A DNA stretch of 40,882 nucleotides from Desulforapulum sp034007745. GTDB taxonomy: Bacteria > Desulfobacterota > Desulfobacteria > Desulfobacterales > Desulfobacteraceae. A program made the position numbers and the translations under genes. The stretch spans positions 1-40,882 of the forward strand of contig JAVEQI010000033.1 in NCBI GenBank assembly GCA_034007745.1. The letters are read 5' to 3'. The notes beneath the pieces are model-generated. The model searched no databases. It saw only the letters and a list, made by a program, of their open reading frames with translations, and was not told where the DNA came from. Shown piece after piece: positions 23,447 to 32,426 of this stretch (its first letter is position 1; every line of letters starts with the position of its first letter).

Positions 23447-24493
23447 ATGAACCTTATAATAGACTCTCTCCTTGGTGTTTTTTCAAGCGACCTTGCCCTT
23501 GATCTGGGAACCGCCAATACCCTTGTTTACGTCAAGGGAAAGGGGCTTGTGCTCAGCGAGCCTTCTGTGGTTGCGGTCCGGACAGACAAGCGGGCAAAGA
23601 ACCGGGTTCTTGCCGTTGGAACTGAGGCAAAAAGGATGCTTGGAAGAACCCCCGGAAATATCCAGGCTATCCGGCCCATGCGTGACGGGGTGATTGCCGA
23701 TTTTGAAGTTACCGAGGCAATGCTCAAGCATTTTATCCGTAAGGTTCACAACAACAGGCGAACCCTGGTGCGCCCAAGAATTGTTATTGCGGTTCCATCG
23801 GGGATAACCCAGGTGGAGACAAGGGCTGTGAGGGAGTCAGCCGAGCTTGCAGGGGCAAGGGAGGTTTTTCTGGTTCAGGAGCCAATGGCTGCGGCAATCG
23901 GTGCAGGTCTTCCAATTACCGAACCCACCTGCAGCATGGTGGTGGATATTGGCGGTGGTACAACCGAAGTTGCAGTTATATCCCTTGCCGGCATTGTCTA
24001 CTGCCGATCCATGAGGATCGCAGGAGATAAAATGGATGCCTCCATCAGCCAGCACATCAAACGAAAGTATAACCTTCTCATCGGTGAGAGAACCGCTGAG
24101 ATCATTAAAAATACAATTGGTAATGCCTATCCAGATCCTGAAAATATCGAAACCATTGAGGTAAAGGGCCGGGACCTTGTATCGGGTATTCCCAAGATCC
24201 TTGCCATTGACAGTCTAGAGATTTGCCATGCCATCTCGGAACAGATTGATGCCATTGTAGAGTGCGTAAAAATTGCCCTTGAGCAGACTCCCCCCGAGCT
24301 TGCAGCCGATATCGTTGATTCTGGAATAGTGCTTACCGGTGGAGGAGCCCTTCTTAAAAATCTGGATAAACTGCTCAGCGAAAGGAGCGGGCTGCCCATT
24401 CTTATTGCTGAAGATCCTTTATCAACGGTGGCCCTTGGGTGTGGAATGATTCTGGATAATATCGATATACTCAGGGAGGTTGTGATTACCTGA
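23447..24493 (+). CDS. mreB: Rod-shape actin homologue MreB
   Basis: An actin-like ATPase that forms membrane-associated filaments guiding lateral wall synthesis. The protein has 348 residues, the family norm. Actin-fold motifs: phosphate-1 DLGTANTLVYVKGKG (about 19-33), phosphate-2 VDIGGGTTEVAVIS and adenosine motif VLTGGGALLKNLD. The IRPMRDGVIADF and QEPMAAAIGAGL segments are diagnostic. GAGGAAG precedes the ATG. It is the first gene of the mre/mrd operon. The 280 bp before it hold an IR GGTATC/GATACC (23266-23287) and no clear promoter. Confidence 0.98.
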   Translation: MNLIIDSLLGVFSSDLALDLGTANTLVYVKGKGLVLSEPSVVAVRTDKRAKNRVLAVGTEAKRMLGRTPGNIQAIRPMRDGVIADFEVTEAMLKHFIRKVHNNRRTLVRPRIVIAVPSGITQVETRAVRESAELAGAREVFLVQEPMAAAIGAGLPITEPTCSMVVDIGGGTTEVAVISLAGIVYCRSMRIAGDKMDASISQHIKRKYNLLIGERTAEIIKNTIGNAYPDPENIETIEVKGRDLVSGIPKILAIDSLEICHAISEQIDAIVECVKIALEQTPPELAADIVDSGIVLTGGGALLKNLDKLLSERSGLPILIAEDPLSTVALGCGMILDNIDILREVVIT

Positions 24494-24497
24494 TTCC

Positions 24498-25388
24498 ATG
24501 TTTTCAAAAAAGATGCTCCTGTTAATCGCAATTGTTTTTTTTGTTATGGTTAATTTCATAATGTTGACGGTGAGCAGCAAAGACAAGTTGCCAGATACGG
24601 GGATAGAGGGGGTCGCCATCGCTTTGACCTCGCCTTTTCAGATGGCTTTTTCCCGAACGATCATGGCGGTCAAGGGTGTGTGGCGGGGTTATTTTGCCAT
24701 TGTCTCGGCCGCAAAAGAGAACACCAAGTTAAAACAAGAGTTGGCCAGGGCCATGGAATCACTCAGTCGGTACAAAGAGCTTGAACTTGAGAACATTCGC
24801 CTTAAAAAGTTTATCCATTTCCAGGGTATCGAAGAAGATACGGTTATTGCGGCAAAGGTTATCGGCAGGGATCCATCCCCCTGGTTTAGAACCATAATGA
24901 TTGATAAGGGGGCAAAAGACGGCCTTACAAGGGGGCTGCCAGTTCTGGTGTCCGAAGGGATTGTCGGTCAGATCGTTGCCGTTTCAAACCGCTATTCAAG
25001 GGTTGTTCTGATAACCGACAGAAATTCGGCCGTGGATGCCCTTGTCCAGACTTCAAGGGCCAGGGGCATTGTCAAGGGCAATGATACGGATCTATGCTCG
25101 TTCCGTTATGTGCTCAGGAAAAACAAGATTGAACCCGGGGATATGATAATATCTTCCGGACTTGACGGTGTTTTTCCAAAAGGCCTCAGGATTGGTTGGG
25201 TGGTTGAGCTCAAGGAAAACTCTTCCCAGCTTTTCCAGGAGATAACCATCAAAACTTGTGTGGATTTTGACAGGCTTGAAGAGGTTCTGGTTTTAATCAA
25301 GCAGTTTGAGTATGATCAAGATATTGAACTGGAGCCAGGTCAAGAGTCCAGTCAGAAATCTGATCAGGCAGATACTATTTCCCAATGA
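24498..25388 (+). CDS. mreC: Rod-shape determining protein MreC
   Basis: A bitopic inner-membrane scaffold of the elongasome with a large periplasmic domain. It has one N-terminal membrane helix (residues about 5-25), a coiled coil (about 75-110, KENTKLKQELARAM onward) and the twin beta-barrel domain with VIGRDPSPWFRTIMIDKG and GLPVLVSEGIVGQIV. 296 residues. The acidic Gln/Ser tail is variable in the family. Only 4 bp separate it from mreB, and it overlaps mreD by 4 bases. Confidence 0.96.
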   Translation: MFSKKMLLLIAIVFFVMVNFIMLTVSSKDKLPDTGIEGVAIALTSPFQMAFSRTIMAVKGVWRGYFAIVSAAKENTKLKQELARAMESLSRYKELELENIRLKKFIHFQGIEEDTVIAAKVIGRDPSPWFRTIMIDKGAKDGLTRGLPVLVSEGIVGQIVAVSNRYSRVVLITDRNSAVDALVQTSRARGIVKGNDTDLCSFRYVLRKNKIEPGDMIISSGLDGVFPKGLRIGWVVELKENSSQLFQEITIKTCVDFDRLEEVLVLIKQFEYDQDIELEPGQESSQKSDQADTISQ

Positions 25389-25906
25389 TAAGATTTTTTT
25401 TCTACCTTTGTCTGTCTTTGTTTTTTTTTCTTGCCCAGACATCCAACCTATGGTGTTCTTCCAATCAGCGTTTTGACCTTCTGCTTGTGATTGTTCTGTG
25501 TCTAAGCCTGAAATTCTCCCATATCCGAATCCTCGCGGCTGTTTTATTGATAGGGGTTGCCATGGACAGCGTTTCAGGTGGTCCGTTTGGCATCTATATC
25601 TCCGCCTATGTCTGGATTTATGTTTTGATCCGAAGCCTCAAAGCCTTTGTTCATCTTGAAAATATGGTTTTTGTTTTGTGTGTCGGCGTTGTTGCGGTGG
25701 TAATGGAAAACCTTTTTTTTCTATTTGTACTTATAATGGGCAAAGGTTTGGATGCCGTTTATTACAATGACCTCGTGACCATGGCAACTCAGGCGGCATT
25801 GAGTGTTATTGTTGTCCCATTGGTTGTCCTTGTAATTGATTTGCTTGAGCAGGCAGTTTTGCTTATGGCAGAAAAAGCGTTTCAACAACATTTACATCGT
25901 GGATAA
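25385..25906 (+). CDS. mreD: Rod-shape determining protein MreD
   Basis: A 173-residue, polytopic inner-membrane partner of MreC. About five or six hydrophobic helices fill nearly the whole sequence. The motif GVAMDSVSGGPFGIYISAYVWIYVLIRSLK matches the conserved core of MreD. It overlaps mreC as ATGA and precedes the PBP2 gene by 68 bp in the operon. Confidence 0.9.
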   Translation: MIRFFFYLCLSLFFFLAQTSNLWCSSNQRFDLLLVIVLCLSLKFSHIRILAAVLLIGVAMDSVSGGPFGIYISAYVWIYVLIRSLKAFVHLENMVFVLCVGVVAVVMENLFFLFVLIMGKGLDAVYYNDLVTMATQAALSVIVVPLVVLVIDLLEQAVLLMAEKAFQQHLHRG

Positions 25907-25974
25907 CGGAACGCCTGGAACGGGGTGTTGATTGCGATCATAACAAAGATTTAAAATCGGGCAGGTATAATTTG

Positions 25975-27843
25975 ATGATCAAGGGAGCTGACAGGGAGTG
26001 GTTGAAACGAAGGCTGATAGGCAGTGCCCTTTTCATGACTATTGCCTTTGCCATTCTTTCGGCCAGGTTTTTTTATCTGCAGATTATCCAGGGGGAAGAT
26101 TTTCGAAGGCTTTCCAAGAATAACTGCATCCGGTTAAAAAGCGTTGAAGCCTCCAGGGGGTTGATTTTTGATCGCAACGGAGTTCTGCTCGTGGATAACA
26201 GACCTTCCTTTAATCTTTCTATTGTTCTTAAAGATGCTGCTCCTGTTGCCAGGACACTTGAAACCTTATCGGCCTTTACCCAAATACCCCTTGCTGATCT
26301 TCAGTCTAAAATCGATGCGAATAAGATAGGGTCCAAATATACGCCGATTCAACTGAAAAAAGGCATTACCCGGGATCAACTTGCCGTTGTGGAGGCCCAC
26401 AGCTTTGATCTTCCAGGAGTTCTTGTTACCGTTGAACCCAGGCGGAACTATATTTACAGCAAAAGTGCGGCTCACCTGCTTGGTTATCTTGGTGAGATCA
26501 ACAGCGATGAGCTTGCAACTGGCAAATATCCCGGCGTCAGGGGAGGGGACAGTATCGGCAGGTACGGGGCTGAAAAGGTCTTTGAACAATATCTAAGGGG
26601 TCAGAGGGGGGGGCGTCAGGTGGAGGTCGATGCCACCGGGTGCCTGGTGCGTGTGCTCAATACCGTTGACCCGGTGCCTGGAAAAGATGTCTTCCTTACC
26701 ATAGATAACACCCTGCAGCAGGCCGCAGAAACCATGCTTGAAGGTAAGGCCGGAGCTGTTGTTGCCATTGATCCTTCCAACGGTGATGTCCTTGTGATGG
26801 CCAGCACTCCTTCGTTTGATCAGAACGATTTCATAGGCGGAATATCAAGCAAAAAATGGAAAGAACTCCTGGCAGATGAAGACAGCCCCATGTCCAACAA
26901 ATCCATCCAGGGAGAGTATCCTCCGGCCTCCGCCTACAAAATCATTACAGCCCTTGCCGGCCTTGAGGAGGGGGTTGTAGACCTTAATACCAGAAGTTAT
27001 TGTTCAGGTCAGTACCAATTCGGCAACCGGGTGTACCGTTGCTGGAAGCGGTGGGGACATGGTGAAGTCGATCTTATCTCTGCCATGGAAGAATCCTGCG
27101 ACGTATATTTTTATAAGGTGGGAGAAAGTCTCGGAGTGGATGCCCTGGCCCAGTATGCAAGGGGGTGCGGCCTTGGCAAACCAACGGGCATAGAGCTTGA
27201 GAATGAGCGTTCTGGCTTGATTCCCACATCTGCTTGGAAAAAACGACGCTTTGGGGAAGCCTGGCAGCCCGGGGAAACCCTGTCCATTGCCATCGGTCAG
27301 GGGTTTAATCTTGTGACTCCCCTTCAAATGGCCGTTCTTACAGCAGCCATTGGCAACGGCGGAACCCTGTATCGCCCCAGGGTCTTAAAGGCTGTGCAGG
27401 CAACGGATAATCAACCCATTGAGGTGAAGAATCCCGAAATAACAGGTGGGCTTCCAGCCGGTCAGGAGACCTTGAAAATCATTCAAAAGGGGCTGCGCAA
27501 TGTGGTGCAGGGTAATCGCGGAACAGCAAGGAGTATTCGGATCAAAGGAGTGGAAATTGCCGGGAAAACCGGTACTGCCCAGGTTTTCAGCATGAAAAAA
27601 AAGGACAGGGAGAGGGATGAGCCCCTTGATTACAACTTAAGGGACCATGCCTGGTTTATCTGCTATGCACCTGCTGATAATCCCGTTATTGCCATTTCAG
27701 TTATCATCGAGCATGGTGAGCATGCTTCAACTGTTGCCGCTCCAGTGGCAAGGAACCTGGTCAGGGCGTATCTTGAACAAAAGGGTTTGATCCAGGCTGA
27801 AACCTATCCTGAAGATAAGTCTAAGGAGAAGGATGATGTTTGA
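25975..27843 (+). CDS. mrdA: Penicillin-binding protein 2
   Basis: A class B PBP, the transpeptidase of the elongasome working with RodA. The protein has an N-terminal membrane anchor (residues about 15-38), the pedestal domain with RGLIFDRNGVLLVDN (61-75), and the transpeptidase domain with Ser319-Ala-Tyr-Lys322 as SxxK, Ser374-Cys-Asp as the SxN-type motif and Lys531-Thr-Gly as KTG. The 622-residue length is normal. The ATG at 25975 is preferred over a TTG three bases before. AGG lies about 9 bases upstream. The 3' end overlaps rodA by 8 bases. Confidence 0.95.
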   Translation: MIKGADREWLKRRLIGSALFMTIAFAILSARFFYLQIIQGEDFRRLSKNNCIRLKSVEASRGLIFDRNGVLLVDNRPSFNLSIVLKDAAPVARTLETLSAFTQIPLADLQSKIDANKIGSKYTPIQLKKGITRDQLAVVEAHSFDLPGVLVTVEPRRNYIYSKSAAHLLGYLGEINSDELATGKYPGVRGGDSIGRYGAEKVFEQYLRGQRGGRQVEVDATGCLVRVLNTVDPVPGKDVFLTIDNTLQQAAETMLEGKAGAVVAIDPSNGDVLVMASTPSFDQNDFIGGISSKKWKELLADEDSPMSNKSIQGEYPPASAYKIITALAGLEEGVVDLNTRSYCSGQYQFGNRVYRCWKRWGHGEVDLISAMEESCDVYFYKVGESLGVDALAQYARGCGLGKPTGIELENERSGLIPTSAWKKRRFGEAWQPGETLSIAIGQGFNLVTPLQMAVLTAAIGNGGTLYRPRVLKAVQATDNQPIEVKNPEITGGLPAGQETLKIIQKGLRNVVQGNRGTARSIRIKGVEIAGKTGTAQVFSMKKKDRERDEPLDYNLRDHAWFICYAPADNPVIAISVIIEHGEHASTVAAPVARNLVRAYLEQKGLIQAETYPEDKSKEKDDV

Positions 27844-28939
27844 CCGACGGTTGATCGAGTGTTTTGACTGGGGGCTGCTGGTCCTTACCCTGCTGATCTT
27901 ATCGGTTGGTCTTGTGGTGCTTTACAGTACAGTTGCCGCGGGCGAAAACGCAGTAAGCTATGTTTTGTTTCAAAAGCAGATGATCTGGATGGGTATGGGG
28001 TTATTGATCATGTTTGCCTCTGTTTCTGTGCATTACAGGCATCTGGACAAGGGGAGCGTAGCTATTTATTTTACCTGCATTCTCCTTCTTGTCATAGTTC
28101 TGCTTTTTGGCAAGTATGTGGGTGGGTCACGCAGGTGGCTGACCCTTGGTCCTTTTACCATGCAGCCATCAGAATTGATGAAACTTTCACTCATCATCAC
28201 GATCTCGTCAATATATTCGGGAGTGGTTGGTGAAAAGGGGGTGGGTTTCAGGGATATTATCAAGCCTTTGATTGCTCTGACCATTCCCTTTGGTCTCATT
28301 GTCAGTCAGCCGGATTTGGGAACGGCACTGCTGTTGTTTTTCCTGTCTGCTGGCATTACACTTTTTGTGCGGGTTCGAAAAAGGGTGTTCCTTGTGTTTA
28401 TAGCCCTGGGGGCCCCAGCTGTTCCCCTTGTGTGGTTTTTACTGAAGGATTATCAGAAGGCCAGGATACTGACATTTTTGAATCCAGATCGCGACCCCCT
28501 TGGGGCCGGTTATCATATTATTCAGTCCAAGATAGCCATTGGTTCCGGTATGATTACAGGCAAGGGATTTCTCCAGGGGACCCAGTCAGCCCTTGATTTC
28601 CTTCCCGAACAGCACACGGATTTTATACTTTCGGTGCTGGCAGAAGAGTGGGGTTTTGCAGGTTGTCTTTTTTTGCTTTTTTTGTACCTGGTTCTTCTGC
28701 TATGGGGCCTCAACATCTCCTATTCCTGCCGGGACATGTTCGGATCTATATTGGCCTTTGGCGTTACCCTCATGATTTTCTTGCAGATTTTTATAAACGT
28801 TGCCATGGTGATGGGGATAATGCCAGTGGTAGGGGTCCCCCTTCCCTTGATAAGTTACGGGGGATCCTCGGTTATTACCAACATGGTTGGTATTGGTATT
28901 TTAATGAACATCAGCATGCGGCGGTTTGCGTCAAACTGA
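27836..28939 (+). CDS. rodA: SEDS peptidoglycan polymerase RodA
   Basis: A lipid-II glycosyltransferase of the SEDS family with about ten membrane helices, partner of PBP2. Diagnostic segments are FGKYVGGSRRWLTLGPFTMQ, SQPDLGTALLLF (catalytic-aspartate region), GFLQGTQSALDFLPEQHTDF and GVPLPLISYGGSSVITN. 367 residues. Two in-frame ATGs occur; 27836 has the better spacing (8 bases) from AGGAG. It is the last gene of the mreBCD-mrdA-rodA operon. No clear terminator follows; instead there is repeat sequence. Confidence 0.95.
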   Translation: MFDRRLIECFDWGLLVLTLLILSVGLVVLYSTVAAGENAVSYVLFQKQMIWMGMGLLIMFASVSVHYRHLDKGSVAIYFTCILLLVIVLLFGKYVGGSRRWLTLGPFTMQPSELMKLSLIITISSIYSGVVGEKGVGFRDIIKPLIALTIPFGLIVSQPDLGTALLLFFLSAGITLFVRVRKRVFLVFIALGAPAVPLVWFLLKDYQKARILTFLNPDRDPLGAGYHIIQSKIAIGSGMITGKGFLQGTQSALDFLPEQHTDFILSVLAEEWGFAGCLFLLFLYLVLLLWGLNISYSCRDMFGSILAFGVTLMIFLQIFINVAMVMGIMPVVGVPLPLISYGGSSVITNMVGIGILMNISMRRFASN

Positions 28940-28950
28940 AAGGTAGTGGG

Positions 28951-29003
28951 TTGTAAGTTGTAAGTTGTGGGGGCTCCCCTTGCGGGTGCCCTTTGTGGCG
29001 GCC
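28951..29003. repeat. Short tandem heptamer plus 32-bp dispersed repeat
   Basis: A GTTGTAA heptamer repeats three times (last copy altered) at about 28950-28970. It is followed by a 32-base block, GGCTCCCCTTGCGG to TGTGGCGGCC (28972-29003), that recurs at 38859-38890 with 4 mismatches by eye. It sits in the 327-bp gap between rodA and the ATP synthase operon. Such blocks look like a genome-wide intergenic repeat family. Confidence 0.55.
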
Positions 29004-29086
29004 CTGATAAAATTAAATGTCCGGCTGCCAGTTTAGAGAGAGTGCAGGGGCTATCCTTGCGGTCGTGCTTTATGATTATTTGGATG

Positions 29087-29115
29087 TTGACAAAAAAATA
29101 TCCTGATGATACTCA
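29087..29115 (+). promoter_or_regulatory. Putative ATP synthase operon promoter
   Basis: TTGACA (29087-29092), a 17-base spacer, then TACTCA with a preceding TG (extended -10) at 29107-29115. It would leave a leader of about 145 bases before atpF'. The -35 is consensus while the -10 is weak. No other good candidate is seen upstream of the operon. Confidence 0.45.
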
Positions 29116-29266
29116 ATTTGCGATCCATGGGGTTTATTTCATGGTGGGTTATCCCATGGTTTCCACAGCACTGTTAGCATTGTATTTTAATTGCCCGCTG
29201 TATATCGGGTAATGATGGAACATAGGCAATTGGTATATTAATTATTAACTGGCGGAGGGGAAGTTT

Positions 29267-29692
29267 ATGGTAAGCGTTGATGGATCACTGTTAATTCAGA
29301 TCATCAATTTCCTTTTTCTCTTGTTTGTGCTTAATCTCATCCTTTTTAAGCCGATCCGCAAAATTCTCCTTGAAAGAAAGGAGAAGATCCAAGGTCTGGA
29401 GCAGGGGATTTCATCCCTTGAGACACGGGCTGTGGATCAGGATCAGGCTTACAAGGATGGTCTCAAAAAAGCCAGAACAGCTGGCTTGAAGCAAAAAGAG
29501 ACCTTTGTTGAGCAGGCATCGCAGGAAGAAAAAGAGATTATTGACAGGATCAACAAAACAGCTCAGTCAAATCTTGCAAAGATTCGTACTCAGGTTGCTG
29601 AAGAGACTGAAAAGGCAAGGGTGGCCCTTGAGGCAGAGGTGGAGCAATTCTCCAAGATAATTGGAGAGAAGATCCTGGGGAGGGCATGCTGA
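29267..29692 (+). CDS. atpF': ATP synthase Fo subunit b'
   Basis: A stator stalk subunit of F1Fo ATP synthase. 141 residues: one N-terminal membrane helix (LLIQIINFLFLLFVLNLILF) and a long charged coiled coil to the C-terminus. The FKPIRKILLERKEKI junction is typical of b/b' subunits. GGCGGAGG precedes the ATG. The presence of two different b-type subunits side by side gives a b-b' heterodimer stalk. Its stop overlaps the next start as TGATG. Confidence 0.9.
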   Translation: MVSVDGSLLIQIINFLFLLFVLNLILFKPIRKILLERKEKIQGLEQGISSLETRAVDQDQAYKDGLKKARTAGLKQKETFVEQASQEEKEIIDRINKTAQSNLAKIRTQVAEETEKARVALEAEVEQFSKIIGEKILGRAC

Positions 29693-30294
29693 TGAAATTT
29701 GCAACAGGACGGGAGTTTAAAACGTCTGCCTTTTTTTGCGTTGTGACCATGATTCTCCTTGGCTTTGCAGGATTGGCTATAGCGGCTGGTGGCGGTGATC
29801 ATGGTGATACTGCTTCAAAGGGTTGGGTCATAACAGACACCTACAAGTTGATGAACTTTGCCGTTCTTGCAGGTGTGCTCTTCTATCTTGCAAGAAAACC
29901 GGTAAAAGAGTTTTTCTCATCCCGCACAACGGGTATCCGTGAGGAATTAGAAAACCTTGAGCAGAAAAAAGTTGAGTCTGAAAAAATCCTTGCAAGGTAT
30001 GCCGAACAAATAGCTACCCTTGACCAGGAGGCTGATAGAATTGTTGCTGACTATGTTGCCCAGGGTGAAGCTGCAAAGAAGAGAATTCTTGTTGAGGCTG
30101 AAGCCCAGGCGGTAAAGCTTGAGGAGATGGCCAAACGAAATATAGAGCAGGAGTTCAAGGCTGCCAGGCTGGCACTCAAGCAGGAAATCGTTGAAAAGGC
30201 CCTGGCAAAGGCAGAGATTCTGGTTAAAGAATCCATCTCCAAAGAGGACCAGGACAGGCTTGTTGACGACTATCTGGCAAAGGTGGTGGCATAA
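29692..30294 (+). CDS. atpF: ATP synthase Fo subunit b
   Basis: The second peripheral-stalk subunit. 200 residues from ATG 29692; an ATG at 29686 is possible, but GGAGG is only 2 bases from it and 8 from 29692. Unlike b', it has an extra hydrophobic N-terminus (FFCVVTMILLGFAGLAIA), then a second helix (LMNFAVLAGVLFYLA) and the KPVKEFFSSRTTGI junction before the coiled coil. The first segment looks like a signal sequence or additional helix. Stop overlaps the atpH start as TAATG. Confidence 0.9.
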   Translation: MKFATGREFKTSAFFCVVTMILLGFAGLAIAAGGGDHGDTASKGWVITDTYKLMNFAVLAGVLFYLARKPVKEFFSSRTTGIREELENLEQKKVESEKILARYAEQIATLDQEADRIVADYVAQGEAAKKRILVEAEAQAVKLEEMAKRNIEQEFKAARLALKQEIVEKALAKAEILVKESISKEDQDRLVDDYLAKVVA

Positions 30295-30845
30295 TGAAAA
30301 GCGTATCTGTTTCAAGACGTTATGCAACGGCATTGATGCTTATCGGCAAGGAGGACGGCAAGTCTGATGCCTATCGCAGGGAGCTTGATGGCATAGTTCA
30401 ATTCTTTGATGCAAATCCCGAATTCGAACAGACCATTTCAAATCCGCTCTACGATAAAAATGACCGGAAAAATGTCCTGATAGCCGTGCTTGATAAGGGT
30501 AAACTCTCTAAGGTAATGAAATCTTTTCTTGTTTTGCTGTTTGTAAAATCCAGGATTGGTTTCATCCGGGAGGTTTCTGAATTTTACCAGTCCCTTGCCG
30601 ACGAATTAAAGGGTGTGGTACATGCTACCCTTGTATCTGCAACCAAGCTTTCAGAGGATTCCGTTGAAAAGATAAAGGCCGGTCTTGCAAAAAGAATCGG
30701 TAAAGATATTGTTCTGGATGTTGAGCAGGATCCAACCCTTCTTGGAGGAGTTGTTACCAGGATAGGGGACCTTGTGCTGGATGGCAGCGTCAAAACTCAG
30801 TTGCTCAATATGCGGGAAACATTAAAAAGGGGTGAGAGTGCCTAA
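30294..30845 (+). CDS. atpH: ATP synthase F1 subunit delta
   Basis: The stator subunit connecting the b/b' stalk with the top of the alpha3beta3 head. 183 residues. The N-terminal helical domain begins VSRRYATALM and the C-terminal segment DPTLLGGVVTRIGDLVLDGSVKTQL is the family hallmark. It is coupled to both neighbours by TAATG overlaps. Confidence 0.95.
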   Translation: MKSVSVSRRYATALMLIGKEDGKSDAYRRELDGIVQFFDANPEFEQTISNPLYDKNDRKNVLIAVLDKGKLSKVMKSFLVLLFVKSRIGFIREVSEFYQSLADELKGVVHATLVSATKLSEDSVEKIKAGLAKRIGKDIVLDVEQDPTLLGGVVTRIGDLVLDGSVKTQLLNMRETLKRGESA

Positions 30846-32359
30846 TGAAAATTAAAGCTGAAGAAATAAGTCAGATCATAAAAGAGCAGATCCGGGATTT
30901 TGACAAAGAGGTGGAACTGAGCGAGACCGGAGTTGTATTGAGCGTTGGTGATGGTATTGCCAGGGTTTACGGTCTCGAAAAGGTAAAGGCCATGGAGCTT
31001 GTTGAGTTCCCGGGCAACGTACTTGGTCTTGCCCTCAACCTTGAAGAGGACAACGTAGGTGTGGCCATCCTTGGTGAGGATAGGGATATCAAGGAGGGCG
31101 ACATTGTCAAACGTACCGACCGTATCGCATCTGTTCCCGTTGGAGAGGCTGTTCTTGGCCGGGTTGTTTCAACTACGGGTGAGCCCATAGACGGCAAGGG
31201 CCCCATTGATACTAAAGAGTTCAAGAACATGGAGCTTGTCGCTCCCGGTGTTATTGCAAGAAAATCTGTTCACGAACCCTGCTACACAGGTTCCAAGGCA
31301 GTTGACGGCATGACCCCGGTTGGAAGGGGCCAGCGTGAGCTCATCATCGGTGACCGTCAGATCGGAAAAACTGCCATTGCAGTTGACGCCATCATTGCCC
31401 AGAAAAATACGGACGTAAAATGCATCTACGTTGCCTGCGGTCAGAAAAAATCTACCGTTGCCCAGGTAGTTGCGGCCCTTGAAGAGCACGGTGCCATGGA
31501 ATACACAACGGTTGTTGTTGCAAGTGCAAGTGAGCCTGCTGCCATGCAGTACCTCGCTCCCTTTGCCGGGTGCGCCATGGGTGAGTATTTCCGTGATAAG
31601 GGCGAGCATGCGCTGATCATCTATGATGACCTTTCCAAACAGGCTGCTGCCTATCGCCAGGTTTCCCTCCTTCTCAGGCGTCCGCCAGGACGTGAGGCTT
31701 TCCCTGGGGATATCTTCTATAACCATTCCCGGCTTCTCGAGCGTTCTGCAAAGTTGAACGATGAACTTGGTGCAGGTTCCCTTACGGCTCTGCCCATCAT
31801 TGAGACCCAAGAGGGCGATGTTTCTGCCTTTATCCCCACCAATGTAATTTCCATCACCGATGGTCAGATCTACCTTGACAAGGCTCTGTTTTTTGCAGGT
31901 GTACGGCCTGCCATCGACGTAGGTCTCTCCGTATCAAGGGTTGGCGGTGCTGCCCAGTGCAAGGCTATGAAACAGGTTGCAGGCACCCTGCGCCTCGATC
32001 TTGCCCAGTACCGTGAGCTTGAGGCATTTGCCGCATTCGGCAGTGATCTTGATGCCGCAACCCAGCGCCAGCTTACCCGTGGTGAGCGGCTCGTTGAGCT
32101 CTTGAAACAGCCCCAGTACAAGCCACTTCCCATGGAGCGTCAGGTTCTTGCACTGTATGCTGGAACAAAGGGCTACATTGACAAGTATCCAAAAGATGCA
32201 GTTGGTAAGTACGAAGCCGGTCTCTATTCCTTTGTTGAGGCAAGGTTTCCCGAGGTTTTTACGGGTCTTGTGGAAAAACAGGCCATTACCGAGGATCTCG
32301 AAGCTACCATCAAAAAAGCACTTGACGCCTATGACGAGGAGTTCAAGACAACTGTATAG
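30845..32359 (+). CDS. atpA: ATP synthase F1 subunit alpha
   Basis: The regulatory nucleotide-binding subunit of the F1 head. 504 residues. Walker A GDRQIGKT at 169-176, the Asp-rich Walker B region (ALIIYDDLSKQA), the LLLRRPPGREAFPGD segment and the VGLSVSRVGGAAQ signature. Start overlaps the delta stop as TAATG. The N-terminal delta-binding helix (residues 1-25) is present. Confidence 0.98.
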   Translation: MKIKAEEISQIIKEQIRDFDKEVELSETGVVLSVGDGIARVYGLEKVKAMELVEFPGNVLGLALNLEEDNVGVAILGEDRDIKEGDIVKRTDRIASVPVGEAVLGRVVSTTGEPIDGKGPIDTKEFKNMELVAPGVIARKSVHEPCYTGSKAVDGMTPVGRGQRELIIGDRQIGKTAIAVDAIIAQKNTDVKCIYVACGQKKSTVAQVVAALEEHGAMEYTTVVVASASEPAAMQYLAPFAGCAMGEYFRDKGEHALIIYDDLSKQAAAYRQVSLLLRRPPGREAFPGDIFYNHSRLLERSAKLNDELGAGSLTALPIIETQEGDVSAFIPTNVISITDGQIYLDKALFFAGVRPAIDVGLSVSRVGGAAQCKAMKQVAGTLRLDLAQYRELEAFAAFGSDLDAATQRQLTRGERLVELLKQPQYKPLPMERQVLALYAGTKGYIDKYPKDAVGKYEAGLYSFVEARFPEVFTGLVEKQAITEDLEATIKKALDAYDEEFKTTV

Positions 32360-32426
32360 TTAGGTCGATTCTTGCAGGATATTTCAGGAATTAAGTTAAT
32401 AACATACAGGCTAAAAGGTAGAATCT